From: an uncultured Mycoplasma sp.
GTDB lineage: Bacteria > Bacillota_I > Bacilli_A > RF39 > UBA660
Assembly: GCA_902493595.1 (NCBI GenBank)
Contig: CABUPU010000006.1
Span: forward strand, 1-64,000
DNA: 64,000 nucleotides
Direction: 5' to 3'
In this document: piece by piece, positions 15,427 through 24,986 of the stretch
How the letters are laid out: the number at the start of each line of letters is the position of its first letter
Numbering within the stretch: the stretch's first letter is position 1
Program-made: the position numbers and the translations under genes
The notes under the pieces: generated by a model
Database searches by the model: none
What the model was told of the DNA's origin: nothing
The model's input: only the letters and a program-made list of their open reading frames with translations

Positions 15427-16524
15427 CTACTGTGCCAAAGGGAAAGTTATTTCCCCATGATGTTTATAATTTCTTACTCTAATATTAGTTAAATTTTTAT
15501 CATCAATATCCTCAAAGGAACTAATATTTTTATCAATTTCTAATATTGGAGCTGGGTATTCTTCTCTAAGACCTTGTTTAATTTCTTCGCCTCTTTGAAT
15601 TTGCTCTTTTATACCATCTATTTGATTTACATAAATATGAGCATCTTTAATAGTATAATTAAGAACTCCTGGTTTTAAACCTGTAATATGTGCAAGTAAA
15701 TAAGCAAGTGTTGAATATTGTGTTACATTAAAAGGAAGTCCAAGTGGTACATCACAACTTCTTTGAACAACTGTACCATTTAAATAACCATCAGTTACAT
15801 CCCACATTGACATAAATACACAAGGTTTTAAAACAGCATCTTTTATATCTTCCTCTTGCCATAAATTAATTAGTATTCTTCGAGAGTCTGATATTGATGG
15901 GTCCACCTTACTTGCATTTATTAAAGAAATAGTTTTATTTAAATAATCATTTTTATTTACTGTATAGCCATAAGCATGGCCTATTGTATGAGCATACTCT
16001 TTACCAAAATATCTAGCAAAGCGAAGTACTTTTCCCTCTTCTGTTGCTTTTTTTGTTGGGGATGCCATCATAGGTTTTGAGTTTATTGTTTTTTCGCTTT
16101 CTTTATAAATGCCTTCTTCATCATAATACATTTTTTCTAATATATCTTTACCATCACTTCCAATTTTTCCAGTATTAAAATATACTGGTAAACTTACTGG
16201 AGCATTTTCAGGTTCTTTTCCATTAGGATAATATATTCTATATATTCCATCTTCATCAATTTCCCATTCATCCCAAATATGAACACCTCTTTTTTGAAGC
16301 CATCTTACATCATTAATACCTTTATATATCCATAAAAGTTCCTTTATTGCTGCTTTATAATATAATTTTTTAGTGGTTAAAAATGGAAACTCTTTTTCTA
16401 AATCAAAAGAAAAATTATAATTAGGTATTTTAATTGTATTAATACCTGTTCTATTAATAACTTCTTTACCTTCCTCCAAAATAGTTTTACATAATTTTAA
16501 ATATTCTTTATCCCAATTAGACAT
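15427..16524 (-). CDS. thyA: Thymidylate synthase ThyA, long divergent form
   Basis: A 365-residue thymidylate synthase, longer than the usual 264-316. It methylates dUMP with methylene-tetrahydrofolate. The arginine-containing NRTG loop, FPFLTTKK, the catalytic cysteine in LKPCVFMSMW, QRSCDVPLGLPFN and DAHIYVNQ are clear. The extra length is an insert near residues 95-175. The usual P-C-H-x-x-x-Q around the active site reads P-C-V-x-x-x-M, so two conserved positions are changed. The downstream arginine/serine phosphate site (QRSCD) is kept, which argues that the enzyme is active. Confidence 0.9.
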   Translation of the reverse strand: MSNWDKEYLKLCKTILEEGKEVINRTGINTIKIPNYNFSFDLEKEFPFLTTKKLYYKAAIKELLWIYKGINDVRWLQKRGVHIWDEWEIDEDGIYRIYYPNGKEPENAPVSLPVYFNTGKIGSDGKDILEKMYYDEEGIYKESEKTINSKPMMASPTKKATEEGKVLRFARYFGKEYAHTIGHAYGYTVNKNDYLNKTISLINASKVDPSISDSRRILINLWQEEDIKDAVLKPCVFMSMWDVTDGYLNGTVVQRSCDVPLGLPFNVTQYSTLAYLLAHITGLKPGVLNYTIKDAHIYVNQIDGIKEQIQRGEEIKQGLREEYPAPILEIDKNISSFEDIDDKNLTNIRVRNYKHHGEITFPLAQ

Positions 16525-16533
16525 ATTACCTCC

Positions 16534-17754
16534 TTAATACCATAATGGATATTTATCTGTTATATTTTTAACTCTTAATTTTAATTCATTTAAAATATTT
16601 TCATCATTATAATTTTTTAAAGCCTTTGAAATTATTAAACCAATTTCTTTAAAATCATTATTATTTAATCCTCTTGTTGTAAGAGCGGCACTACCTAGTC
16701 TTATTCCACTTGTTATACCTGCTTTTTCAGTATCACCAGGAACCATATTTTTATTAACTGTTATATTTATTTTTTCTAAAATATCTTCAGCCATTTTACC
16801 AGTAACACCCATACTTTTAACATTTAAAAGAAACATATGATTATCAGTGCCACTAGATACTATTTTAAAACCCTCTTCTTTTAAAGTTTCACTTAATACT
16901 TTGGCATTGCTTATTACATTTTTAGCATAACTTTTAAATTCATCGCTCATAGCTTCATAAAAACATTGGCACTTCGCGGCGATTACATGTTCCAAAGGAC
17001 CTCCTTGAATACCAGGGAAAATAGTCTTATTTATTTTTTTAATTATTTCTTCATTGTTAGTAAGAATTATTCCGCCTCTTGGTCCTCTTAAAGTTTTATG
17101 AGTAGTTGATGTAACAACATCTGCATAAGGAAATGGTGATGGATGAACACCTGCAGCAACAAGTCCAGCAATATGTGCCATATCAACCATAAGATATGCG
17201 CCTACTTTATCAGCAATTTCTCTAAAGCGTTTAAAATCAATTATTCTAGAATATGCAGAAGCTCCTGCAATAATAAGTTTTGGTTTTTCTTTTAAAGCAA
17301 TTTTTTCTATTTCTTCATAATTAAGCATTTCTGTTTTTTCATCCAAATAATAAAATACTGCATTATAATCCATACCAGAAAAAGATGTTTTAAATCCATG
17401 AGATAAATGACCTCCATTATTTAAATCCATCGAAAGAATTTTATCACCATATGAAAGTAAACTTCGAAGTACTGCCATATTTGCACTTGATCCAGAGTGT
17501 GGTTGAACATTTGCATACTTACAGTTAAATAACTTGCATGCATATTCTATTGCTTTACTTTCTATAATATCTATATATTCACAACCACCATAATATCTTT
17601 TACCAGGATATCCCTCAGCATATTTATTAGTTAAAATACTTCCTTGTAATTTTAAAATATCATTTGAAACATAGTTTTCCGAAGCAATTAATTCTAAACA
17701 TCTTTCTTGCCTTTCTCTTTCTTTTGCTAATGCCTCTATAATTATTTTATCCAT
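16534..17754 (-). CDS. glyA: Serine hydroxymethyltransferase
   Basis: A 406-residue PLP enzyme converting serine and tetrahydrofolate to glycine and methylene-tetrahydrofolate, the donor used by the neighbouring thyA. The PLP lysine lies in [42 protein letters not shown] and [12 protein letters not shown] are typical. Normal length. It lies ten bases upstream of thyA in the same operon. Confidence 0.97.
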   Translation of the reverse strand: MDKIIIEALAKERERQERCLELIASENYVSNDILKLQGSILTNKYAEGYPGKRYYGGCEYIDIIESKAIEYACKLFNCKYANVQPHSGSSANMAVLRSLLSYGDKILSMDLNNGGHLSHGFKTSFSGMDYNAVFYYLDEKTEMLNYEEIEKIALKEKPKLIIAGASAYSRIIDFKRFREIADKVGAYLMVDMAHIAGLVAAGVHPSPFPYADVVTSTTHKTLRGPRGGIILTNNEEIIKKINKTIFPGIQGGPLEHVIAAKCQCFYEAMSDEFKSYAKNVISNAKVLSETLKEEGFKIVSSGTDNHMFLLNVKSMGVTGKMAEDILEKINITVNKNMVPGDTEKAGITSGIRLGSAALTTRGLNNNDFKEIGLIISKALKNYNDENILNELKLRVKNITDKYPLWY

Positions 17755-17772
17755 TAAATCATCCTTTCTTTT

Positions 17773-18600
17773 TTATTTTTGCAATTCATAAGCTTTTACT
17801 AAATTTTCAATTATCATTGCAATTGTCATTGGTCCTACTCCTCCAGGATTTGGAGTTATATATAAGCATTTATCTTTAACACTTTCAAAGTCTATATCAC
17901 CAACAATTTTTCCATCAATTACACTTATTCCAACATCTATTAAAATAGCATCATCTTTTATCATATCACTTGTAATTAATTTAGGATGTCCCACTGCACT
18001 AATTACAATATCAGCATTTTTTGTATATTTTTTTAAATTTTTAGTTTGTGAATGACAAACACTTACAGTAGCATTATTATTAAGAAGTTCAAATATTAAA
18101 GGTTTTCCCACTATATCACCCCTACCTATTACACATACATCTTTTGAGGCAATTTTAATATTATAATATTTAAGTAGTTTAATTATCCCTTTTGAAGTGC
18201 AAGGAAAAAGTCCATCTTCATTATGCATAAGTTTATATAAATTATCTTTAGTAAATCCATCAATATCTTTAAGGGGATTAATCATTCCACTTACTTTTGC
18301 AAAATCTATTTGTTTAGGTACAGGACTTTGGAGAATAATACCAGTTATATCGGGAGCATCATTTAATTTTTCAATTAAATCAACAACTTCCTTTTCTTTT
18401 GTTTTTTCATCCATTTCATAAAGTAAAGTTTTTATTCCTACTCTTTCACAATATTTAATTTTATTTTTAATATAAATTTTACTAGGTTCATCACTCCCTA
18501 CATAAATAATAGCAAGAGTTATCTTAATATTTTCCTCTTTAATTTTACTTTCATAAAAATCAAGTAATTCATTTCTAACTTTTTTTCCATCCAAGATCAT
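17773..18600 (-). CDS. folD: Methylenetetrahydrofolate dehydrogenase/cyclohydrolase
   Basis: A bifunctional enzyme of about 275 residues linking methylene-, methenyl- and formyl-tetrahydrofolate. GIILQSPVPKQID, DIDGFT, GRGDIVGKP (NADP site) and PNPGGVGPMTIAMI are the family signatures. The ATG at 18600 is chosen because GGAGG lies seven bases before it; an ATG two codons upstream touches the ribosome binding site. First gene of the one-carbon/dTMP operon. Confidence 0.95.
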   Translation of the reverse strand: MILDGKKVRNELLDFYESKIKEENIKITLAIIYVGSDEPSKIYIKNKIKYCERVGIKTLLYEMDEKTKEKEVVDLIEKLNDAPDITGIILQSPVPKQIDFAKVSGMINPLKDIDGFTKDNLYKLMHNEDGLFPCTSKGIIKLLKYYNIKIASKDVCVIGRGDIVGKPLIFELLNNNATVSVCHSQTKNLKKYTKNADIVISAVGHPKLITSDMIKDDAILIDVGISVIDGKIVGDIDFESVKDKCLYITPNPGGVGPMTIAMIIENLVKAYELQK

Positions 18601-18669
18601 TGGCATACCTCCTTTAATTATTATAAATTATTTTTTTATTGTTTGGTAGTTTTTAGACACTAACTTTAC

Positions 18670-18700
18670 ATAAAAAATCACCATTATTCATAGTGATTTA
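18670..18700 (-). terminator. Terminator after the gene at 18698
   Basis: AAATCAC and GTGATTT pair, and a U run follows on the minus strand. It separates this gene from folD. Confidence 0.65.
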
Positions 18701-19219
18701 TATAATTATTTTTACATCAGTTACATCATCATAATTTTCTTTAATAAAAAGTAATAATTCAGTAAGATTTTCACAAAAAGAATCTATCAATTTTATTTTA
18801 GTATCTCCAGCAAAAATTATAATAGAAACATAACTCGTACTTTTAGAACAATTTACCACGATCTTTTTTATATCTTCTCTTTTAAAAGAATACTCATTTC
18901 CTAATAAAGAATGATATTCAAGTGCATCCTTACTTAAGGAAAAACTAAAATATAAAGTAAATGTTTTAAATATATAATATAAAGTTAAAAATATACTAGC
19001 ACCTATAAAACCAAGACCACTTAACCCATCAATTACGAGCTTTCCTTCAATTAAAGATCTTATAAAAATAAATCCGACTCCATAAACAATTATGTATAAT
19101 ATGGCAACAATAGCAAAATTATTTTTATATGTTTTGTTAAAATAAACATCTACACATGACAAGTTTTCTTCACCAGGTAAGTAACCAAGTACACTCCATT
19201 TATTATTCTTATTTTTCAC
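18698..19219 (-). CDS. Hypothetical membrane protein
   Basis: A 173-residue protein with two or three membrane helices between about residues 33 and 95, then a cytoplasmic PH-like stretch (SLLGNEYSFKREDIKKIVV) in the style of small bacterial PH-domain membrane proteins. No specific function recognised. It starts four bases after the rhomboid protease gene, so the two are likely co-transcribed. Confidence 0.55.
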   Translation of the reverse strand: MKNKNNKWSVLGYLPGEENLSCVDVYFNKTYKNNFAIVAILYIIVYGVGFIFIRSLIEGKLVIDGLSGLGFIGASIFLTLYYIFKTFTLYFSFSLSKDALEYHSLLGNEYSFKREDIKKIVVNCSKSTSYVSIIIFAGDTKIKLIDSFCENLTELLLFIKENYDDVTDVKIII

Positions 19220-19223
19220 TAAA

Positions 19224-20357
19224 CTATCTCCATATTAAATAAGCCATAAATCCTATAAATATCAAAAGTAAAACAGTACCATTAACCTTATCTTTCTTAT
19301 TATTAATATCAGGAATGCCAACCATCATTGCACTTAAAAATCCGCCGATTAAACCTCCTATATGGCAAGCAACATCAATACCTGGAACTGCAAAACCAAT
19401 AACCAAGTTAAGTACAATAACTGGAATTATTCTAGTTCTTAAAGCCTCAGATAAATACAGTCTAAAGTGAAATCCAAAATAAAGAAGTGATCCAAGTAAA
19501 CCAAAAATTGCCCCACTTGCACCTATACTTATTCCATCATTAAATAACGTACTTAAAAGTCCTCCACTAATCATACTTATAAAGTAAATAATTAAAAATC
19601 TCTTTCTATCTAAATTATTTTCGACTTGACTACCTATTACATATAAACAATACATATTTGTTAATAAATGAACTATACTTCCATGTAAAAATCCGTATGT
19701 TATTAATCTATATACTTGTCCAACTTTAAGTAGCTCAATATTATTTGCTCCAAGTAAAATATAATTAAATGTATTTTTACCCATTAATGTAACAACTATA
19801 TGCATTATAATGCATAGTCCAATTATTATATAGGTCATTAATATTTTCTTCCTAGAAAATATTTTTTCATATTTCTTATTATCTGTTTCGGTTTTTTTAT
19901 TTATATCGTTTGTGACATTTAAAATTAAATCTAATCCAGTTTTATTATCAAATAGCTCATTTTTAATACTTGGAAATATTTGATTAATTTCTTTATTTTT
20001 CTTTATATCTTCGATATTATTAATAAAAATATTATCTATGTTTTTTTCACTTTCTAATTTTACTCTATCAGCGACATTTAAATTTATATTCAAAGTATTA
20101 ACTTTAAATGATAATGTTTTTTTCTTAATTTGTCTCATTATATTTTTAATTTTAAACTCATCATATTTATATTGTTCATCATTATGAATATAATTGCCAT
20201 TAATTCTAATTATCCTATAAGGTCCATCAATATTTTCAAGCCATATTTCATCTTTAACACCTTGAACATAAATTGGCGCATATCCTTCTTTCGTAACAAA
20301 ATAATGTACTAAACTCATTAGCATTTCATCTTGTTTTCTAACATTTACTTTATCCAT
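19224..20357 (-). CDS. Rhomboid-family intramembrane serine protease
   Basis: A 377-residue protein: a soluble N-terminal domain of about 165 residues, then a six- or seven-helix rhomboid domain. The catalytic serine lies in GASGAIFGLLGS and the catalytic histidine in CHIGGLIGGFLSA; the HGSIVHLLTNMYCLY helix is also characteristic. This architecture resembles B. subtilis GluP (YqgP). It cleaves membrane proteins within the bilayer; targets are unknown. It starts eleven bases after rluD's start side in a same-strand run with lspA and rluD. Confidence 0.92.
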   Translation of the reverse strand: MDKVNVRKQDEMLMSLVHYFVTKEGYAPIYVQGVKDEIWLENIDGPYRIIRINGNYIHNDEQYKYDEFKIKNIMRQIKKKTLSFKVNTLNINLNVADRVKLESEKNIDNIFINNIEDIKKNKEINQIFPSIKNELFDNKTGLDLILNVTNDINKKTETDNKKYEKIFSRKKILMTYIIIGLCIIMHIVVTLMGKNTFNYILLGANNIELLKVGQVYRLITYGFLHGSIVHLLTNMYCLYVIGSQVENNLDRKRFLIIYFISMISGGLLSTLFNDGISIGASGAIFGLLGSLLYFGFHFRLYLSEALRTRIIPVIVLNLVIGFAVPGIDVACHIGGLIGGFLSAMMVGIPDINNKKDKVNGTVLLLIFIGFMAYLIWR

Positions 20358-20367
20358 TATTACTCCT

Positions 20368-21246
20368 TTACTGCAAATTATCTATAAAATCTTTAAATTC
20401 CTTTGGAAGTTCACATTCAAAATGCAATTTTTTACCTGTTATTGGCTGAATAAAATCAATTTCTTTTGAATGCAAAAACTGTCCAAAATCACTTGCTTTT
20501 TTATTATTATAAACAGGATCATTATATACAGGATAACCCATATATGCCATATGAACTCTTATTTGATGAGTTCTTCCCGTTTCAAGATTGAGTTTTACTA
20601 AAGTATAATCTTTATATCTTTTTAAAACTTCAAAATGTGTAATTGCTTCTTTACCATTTTCACTAGCCACCATTTTATCAAATTTAGTATCATCTTTTTT
20701 TATTGGTACATCAATTGTTCCTTTGTTAAATGGAACTACCCCACATAAAAGTGAATAATAGGTTCTTTTTACTTCATGTTTTTTGAACATTTCTGATAAA
20801 AGTTCATGGGCATTATTATTTTTAACTACTACCATGAGTCCTGATGTATCTTTATCAAGTCTGTGAACAATTCCCGGTCTAACATCATCAACATTGCTTA
20901 AATTATTAGTGTAATTTAAAAGGCCATTTACTAAAGTATTATCATAATTACCTGCACCAGGATGAACCACAAGTCCACTCGGTTTATTAATAATCATTAA
21001 ATCATTATCTTCATAAACAATGTTAAGGTCCATTTTCATAGGCTTAATATTACTATTTTTTTTTAATGTATCATTAATTTCGATTTCATCATTCAAACAT
21101 ACTTTATAACTTGCTTTTACAGCTTTTTTTCCTACTAAAATACATTTATCATTAATTAACTTTTCTATATAACTTCTTGAATAATCTGTATTTTCACTTA
21201 AGTACTTGTCAATTCTTATATTATCTTCATTTACTACTATTTTCAT
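20368..21246 (-). CDS. rluD: 23S rRNA pseudouridine synthase, RluD family
   Basis: A 292-residue protein with an N-terminal S4 RNA-binding domain (residues 1-60, IRIDKYLSENTDYSRSYIEK) and the RluA/RluD catalytic domain. The catalytic aspartate lies in GIVHRLDKDTSGLMVV, and MIINKPSGLVVHPG and ETGRTHQIRVHMAYMG are typical. It overlaps the end of lspA, an arrangement common in Firmicutes. Confidence 0.93.
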   Translation of the reverse strand: MKIVVNEDNIRIDKYLSENTDYSRSYIEKLINDKCILVGKKAVKASYKVCLNDEIEINDTLKKNSNIKPMKMDLNIVYEDNDLMIINKPSGLVVHPGAGNYDNTLVNGLLNYTNNLSNVDDVRPGIVHRLDKDTSGLMVVVKNNNAHELLSEMFKKHEVKRTYYSLLCGVVPFNKGTIDVPIKKDDTKFDKMVASENGKEAITHFEVLKRYKDYTLVKLNLETGRTHQIRVHMAYMGYPVYNDPVYNNKKASDFGQFLHSKEIDFIQPITGKKLHFECELPKEFKDFIDNLQ

Positions 21247-21694
21247 TATCTTCCCCTAAATAAATACTATATAAAAGTATTAATACTCCTACACATATAA
21301 AACTATCTGCTAAATTAAATATAGGATAATTATAATTAAAGATATAAAAGTCTATAAAATCAATTACATATCCATGAATAATTCTATCAATTAAATTACC
21401 AAAAAGTCCTCCAAATATTAAAGAAAAAGCTACTATATTTCTTTTATTTTCTTTAAACTTTTTCATATAAAAATATAAAAAAATCATAATTAAAACACTA
21501 AAAGCAATTATTAACCATCTTTTACCAGTTAACATGCTAAAGCTAACACCATCATTATATACTTTTGTAATATATAAAAACTTATCAAATATACTTATGC
21601 TTTTTCCTAAAGCCAACACTTTATCAAGGATAATCTTACTTGCTTGGTCAATTAACAAAAACATAATACTAAAAATTAATATTTTCTTTCTCAT
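21227..21694 (-). CDS. lspA: Lipoprotein signal peptidase (signal peptidase II)
   Basis: A 155-residue membrane protease with four helices that cleaves prolipoproteins such as PrsA and the lipoprotein at 6734. The two catalytic aspartates lie in GGLFGNLIDRI and in PIFNLADSFICVG. I start it at the ATG at 21694; upstream in-frame codons would give a non-family N-terminus. No strong ribosome binding site precedes it, so translation may be coupled to the upstream YlmC-like gene. Confidence 0.93.
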   Translation of the reverse strand: MRKKILIFSIMFLLIDQASKIILDKVLALGKSISIFDKFLYITKVYNDGVSFSMLTGKRWLIIAFSVLIMIFLYFYMKKFKENKRNIVAFSLIFGGLFGNLIDRIIHGYVIDFIDFYIFNYNYPIFNLADSFICVGVLILLYSIYLGEDNENSSK

Positions 21695-21716
21695 ATTAAT
21701 TATTATAAACAATTTT

Positions 21717-21947
21717 TTAAACTTTAACAAGTATTACATCTTTACCAACCTTAACTATATCTTCATATGTAAAGGATACTTCATTATTAATAAGTGGTTT
21801 TTTAAATATTTTTTTACTTTCTGCCACAAAAGAAATAATTTTTCCATCGCCATTAATTTGAGCATCAACAATATGGCCATAATTAAGGCCAGTTTCAATT
21901 GATATAATTTCTTTTTCTTGTAAATCTGATAAAAAAATATTATTCAT
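21717..21947 (-). CDS. YlmC/YmxH family PRC-barrel protein
   Basis: A 76-residue PRC-barrel protein: SDLQEKEIISIETGLNYGHIVDAQI followed by beta segments ending VSFTYEDIVKVGKDVILVK. The family (YlmC/YmxH) is widespread in spore-forming Firmicutes and one branch is sporulation-induced; the molecular role is unclear. It sits just upstream of lspA. Confidence 0.85.
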   Translation of the reverse strand: MNNIFLSDLQEKEIISIETGLNYGHIVDAQINGDGKIISFVAESKKIFKKPLINNEVSFTYEDIVKVGKDVILVKV

Positions 21948-21973
21948 AATAATTAATATGTTAATAATATTAA

Positions 21974-22075
21974 TTACATGCCTGCAAATCTATTATTCAA
22001 AAGCATTACACTTAAAATAATAAATAAGTAAAATAATATTACTACTCCATAATTTTCAATCAATCTTTTTAACAT
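21974..22075 (-). CDS. 33-residue single-helix membrane micro-protein divergent from lexA
   Basis: A 33-codon ORF with MLKRLIENYG, then one hydrophobic helix of about 16 residues (VVILFYLFIILSVMLL) and a short NNRFAGM tail. GAGG lies eight bases upstream of the ATG. It faces lexA across two candidate LexA operators, the position held by the SOS division inhibitor YneA in Bacillus. A role as a small SOS-induced membrane protein is my inference; there is no family match. Confidence 0.55.
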   Translation of the reverse strand: MLKRLIENYGVVILFYLFIILSVMLLNNRFAGM

Positions 22076-22107
22076 ACTACTACCTCGTTTCAATATTAGT
22101 TTATTAC

Positions 22108-22119
22108 AAATATTTGTTT
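22108..22119. promoter_or_regulatory. Candidate LexA operator 1
   Basis: AAATATTTGTTT differs by one base from the perfect palindrome AAACATTTGTTT 17 bases downstream. Both keep the half-site spacing of the Gram-positive LexA box (GAAC, four bases, GTTC). Confidence 0.45.
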
Positions 22120-22136
22120 GTGTCAATAGAAAATTT

Positions 22137-22148
22137 AAACATTTGTTT
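22137..22148. promoter_or_regulatory. Candidate LexA operator 2
   Basis: The perfect palindrome AAACATTTGTTT overlaps the -35 box of the lexA promoter, where a repressor would block its own gene. Confidence 0.55.
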
Positions 22149-22175
22149 GACATTTTACATTTGATATTGTAAAAT
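22147..22175 (+). promoter_or_regulatory. Sigma-A promoter of lexA
   Basis: TTGACA, 17 bases and TAAAAT, located 24 bases before the lexA start, with the second operator over the -35 box. Confidence 0.75.
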
Positions 22176-22198
22176 AATATTATAGATGGAGGAAAGAT

Positions 22199-22816
22199 AT
22201 GGAAAAATTAACTAATAAGCAAATAGTAATACTAGATTATATCAAAAAATATGTTGCCAAAAATGGATATAGTCCGACAATAAGAGAAATATGTGAGGGA
22301 GTGCACTTATCAAGCCCTGCAACAGTTTTCGTTCATATTAAGAATCTTGAAACAAAGGGTTATATTACCTCAACTAACAATAAATTTAGAACAATATCAT
22401 TACTCGTAGAAAATGAATATGATGAAAAAAATGAAGATGTAGTTAAAGTACCATTGCTTGGAAAAGTAACTGCTGGCTCCCCTATTACAGCAATTGAAAC
22501 ACCAAATGAATTTTTTGATTTACCATCAAGTATAGTACCTAAAAATGAAGAAGTTTTTACACTACATGTCTCAGGAGAAAGTATGATTAATGCTGGCATA
22601 TACGATGATGACTATGTAATAATAAAAAGATGTAATAGTGCTCATAATGGTGAAATCGTTGTAGCAATGACAATGGAAAATGAAGTAACGCTTAAAAGAT
22701 TTTATAAAGAAAATGGTCACATAAGACTTCAACCAGAAAATGATACAATGGCACCTATTATACTTCCCGACTGTAAAATACTTGGAATTGCAATTGGGCT
22801 TTATAGAAAATTATAA
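22199..22816 (+). CDS. lexA: LexA SOS repressor
   Basis: A 205-residue repressor with an N-terminal winged helix (ILDYIKKYVAKNGYSPTIREICEGVHLSSPATV) and a C-terminal S24 self-cleaving domain. The cleavage site lies near the TAGSP segment (LGKVTAGSPITA), the catalytic Ser in HVSGESMINAGI and the Lys in EVTLKRFYKENG. It represses DNA-damage genes and is inactivated with RecA. Spaced GGAGG precedes the ATG. Confidence 0.97.
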   Translation: MEKLTNKQIVILDYIKKYVAKNGYSPTIREICEGVHLSSPATVFVHIKNLETKGYITSTNNKFRTISLLVENEYDEKNEDVVKVPLLGKVTAGSPITAIETPNEFFDLPSSIVPKNEEVFTLHVSGESMINAGIYDDDYVIIKRCNSAHNGEIVVAMTMENEVTLKRFYKENGHIRLQPENDTMAPIILPDCKILGIAIGLYRKL

Positions 22817-22856
22817 TTAATATAAAAAGGAAAAGAAAAAGAAGAAGGATGAAAAA

Positions 22857-22887
22857 TAAAAATTGTAAGAAAACTTACAATTTTTTT
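22857..22887. terminator. Bidirectional terminator between lexA and a surface protein gene
   Basis: AAAATTGTAAG pairs with CTTACAATTTT around AAAA; A and T runs flank it on both sides of the converging genes. Confidence 0.8.
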
Positions 22888-24442
22888 ATTTTGCAATATA
22901 AATGTTACTCCAAGTTCCGTTACCTGATAATTTAACTTTTGAGGATAGGCTTATGACAGGTCTTACACCCAAAGTACTTTGCACATCTGGATGGTATAAA
23001 TATCCAGATGAATTTACACTACCAACACCGCACCCATAAGTTTTAAAATATCGAACTGGAGAGCCATTCCAATAGCCTTGTAATGTTGACAAATAATATG
23101 AATTGTTTGTGCCAGATGAGCCATTTAATCCACCTGCAATTACTTGTTCATCTAAAGTTATTAACCCAATTGGATAATTTAAACTTTTATTACCCACACT
23201 ACTTGTTTTCACTGTAAACATGTCACTTATTTCTGTGCAAATCAGCTTTGGATTTTTTTCAGCAAATATTCTTCCATAGCTGCCATAATAATAGTCGGCA
23301 TTCGTTGATGTCCATGCTTCTGTTTGTGTTGATGATGCACTTCGATCATTACAATATATTTGATCTTGCGTTATTAAGTCGTTATCTTTTAATGTTGTTT
23401 TAGCATACCAATCTTCTATTAGATTTTTGATTGTACTGGATGTACTATTACCATGTTGCTCACCTAATGTATACATATATCCAACATATTCAGATTTATT
23501 ATAACTACTATTAAAAGCACTTGTTCCAATTTGCGTTCCAGTTCCAGTCATTACTGTTGCTGTACTGCTTGATGGAGCTGTCGTTCCTGTATATATCATT
23601 CTTATACTTCCATCACCATTTATTCTTATTATTCGCCAGTAAATATCCTTATTTGAACTATCTCTGCCAAACTTTACCCAATTATTATTTACTGCACCTC
23701 TAAAATAATATGTTGTGCCTAAGTCATCTTCGGTTGCATACATTCCTTCATTTGTCGTAGCAATATTTGCAAAGTTTGGTGTTCCCTTACCTTTTATATA
23801 ACTTATAGCACCATCGGTTGTTGTGGCTCCCCCTCCATTATTTATTAGTATAGTTTCCCATCCATATGGTCCAAGACTTATTGTAATTGATATTGATGTA
23901 GTAGTATTTCCAACACTATCCTTAACCCATAGATAATATATACCCTCCGTTGTTATTGTGGTACTTAAATTATATGTTGTACCACCTATTGTTGTCCAAG
24001 TTGTTGGTTCTACACTATTACTTGTGCTTATTCCATAACATGATAATTCAATATTATCTGAGAGTGTTGCGGTTACTGTTGTATCATTAACTACTAAGTT
24101 AGATATAACTGGTTTCTCTGTGTCTACTATTTTATCAAAATATAGTGAACATCTATCACTACCTAAAAAACTAAATCCTATTTGTCCTGTAGAATTATTA
24201 TAACTTACTACTTTACCTCCATTTTCACATATTGTTTTTTCCTCATTTAAAACATAATTACCTTTAGGAATACTATCAGAACCTACATACTCACCTGATT
24301 CATTTTTTATCATAATTGCTAAATTATTTTGTCTATGCCTTTTTTCTTTGTTATCCATTTTTTTATTTTTTAAAGTAATATTTAATATCCCAACACTTAA
24401 AATAATTAATACGAACAACACGATTTTTATTTTACCCTTCAT
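22886..24442 (-). CDS. Secreted or surface protein with Ig-like and DUF6273-like regions
   Basis: A 518-residue protein with one N-terminal hydrophobic helix (residues 5-24) that anchors or exports it. Around residues 110-190 there is an Ig-like segment (PVISNLVVNDTTVTATLSD ... GIYYLWVKDSVGN). The C-terminal half has GWETILINNGG, YWRIIRINGDGSIRMIY and the ending LGVRPVISLSSKVKLSGNG, features of DUF6273-type surface proteins of gut Firmicutes. It is poor in Lys and rich in Ser/Thr, unlike cytoplasmic neighbours. Function unknown. Confidence 0.7.
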   Translation of the reverse strand: MKGKIKIVLFVLIILSVGILNITLKNKKMDNKEKRHRQNNLAIMIKNESGEYVGSDSIPKGNYVLNEEKTICENGGKVVSYNNSTGQIGFSFLGSDRCSLYFDKIVDTEKPVISNLVVNDTTVTATLSDNIELSCYGISTSNSVEPTTWTTIGGTTYNLSTTITTEGIYYLWVKDSVGNTTTSISITISLGPYGWETILINNGGGATTTDGAISYIKGKGTPNFANIATTNEGMYATEDDLGTTYYFRGAVNNNWVKFGRDSSNKDIYWRIIRINGDGSIRMIYTGTTAPSSSTATVMTGTGTQIGTSAFNSSYNKSEYVGYMYTLGEQHGNSTSSTIKNLIEDWYAKTTLKDNDLITQDQIYCNDRSASSTQTEAWTSTNADYYYGSYGRIFAEKNPKLICTEISDMFTVKTSSVGNKSLNYPIGLITLDEQVIAGGLNGSSGTNNSYYLSTLQGYWNGSPVRYFKTYGCGVGSVNSSGYLYHPDVQSTLGVRPVISLSSKVKLSGNGTWSNIYIAK

Positions 24443-24986
24443 AATAACCTCTTTTCCGCATAAATCCTAAGATTATTTTTCTTAAAGTATAAAGATATAC
24501 GAAAAAATAGATACTATTTTTTGGTAAAAAGACTTGAAAAATACTATAAAAAATGATTAAATTATATTGAAAGTAACATAAATACGAGGATGGTTTTTCT
24601 TATATCTTTATAATATAGGAAAATACGAACAAGGTAAATACTAGGATTAACACTTATCTTGGTATTTTTTATTGAGATTAAAAAAAATTAACAATTTTAT
24701 GTTAATCTTATGTCTTATTTTGTCACTATATTGAAATAATAACATTTATAAGTATAATAACTAATCGAATGTGCTAAAAATGGAGTTACCTTTTTAATTT
24801 TGTTCTGAAATCCATTATAGCTAGATAGCATTATCTAAAAACACATAAGTAACGCAAACTTTATGCATATTCACCCATTTATAATATATCATTTATTTAT
24901 TAAAATAAACTTTCATCAAACGCTTTACAATCTTCTTAATATTTGATAATATTTTTTTGGATGCATGATATGAGGAAAGGGACCTT
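24443..24986. other. Gene-free interval of about 540 bp
   Basis: I found no supported ORF or RNA gene here. The stretch has several related short words (AAATACGA, AAATACGAG, AATACGAAC, AAATACTAGG). It also has a hairpin at 24687-24706 in which TTAACA pairs with TGTTAA. It may be the remains of a decayed gene or a regulatory region for the helicase gene. Confidence 0.4.

Noticed and set aside
18601..18697. Tetrahydrofolate riboswitch upstream of folD
   Set aside because: The short AT-rich leader shows only the preceding gene's terminator; I could not recognise the conserved core.
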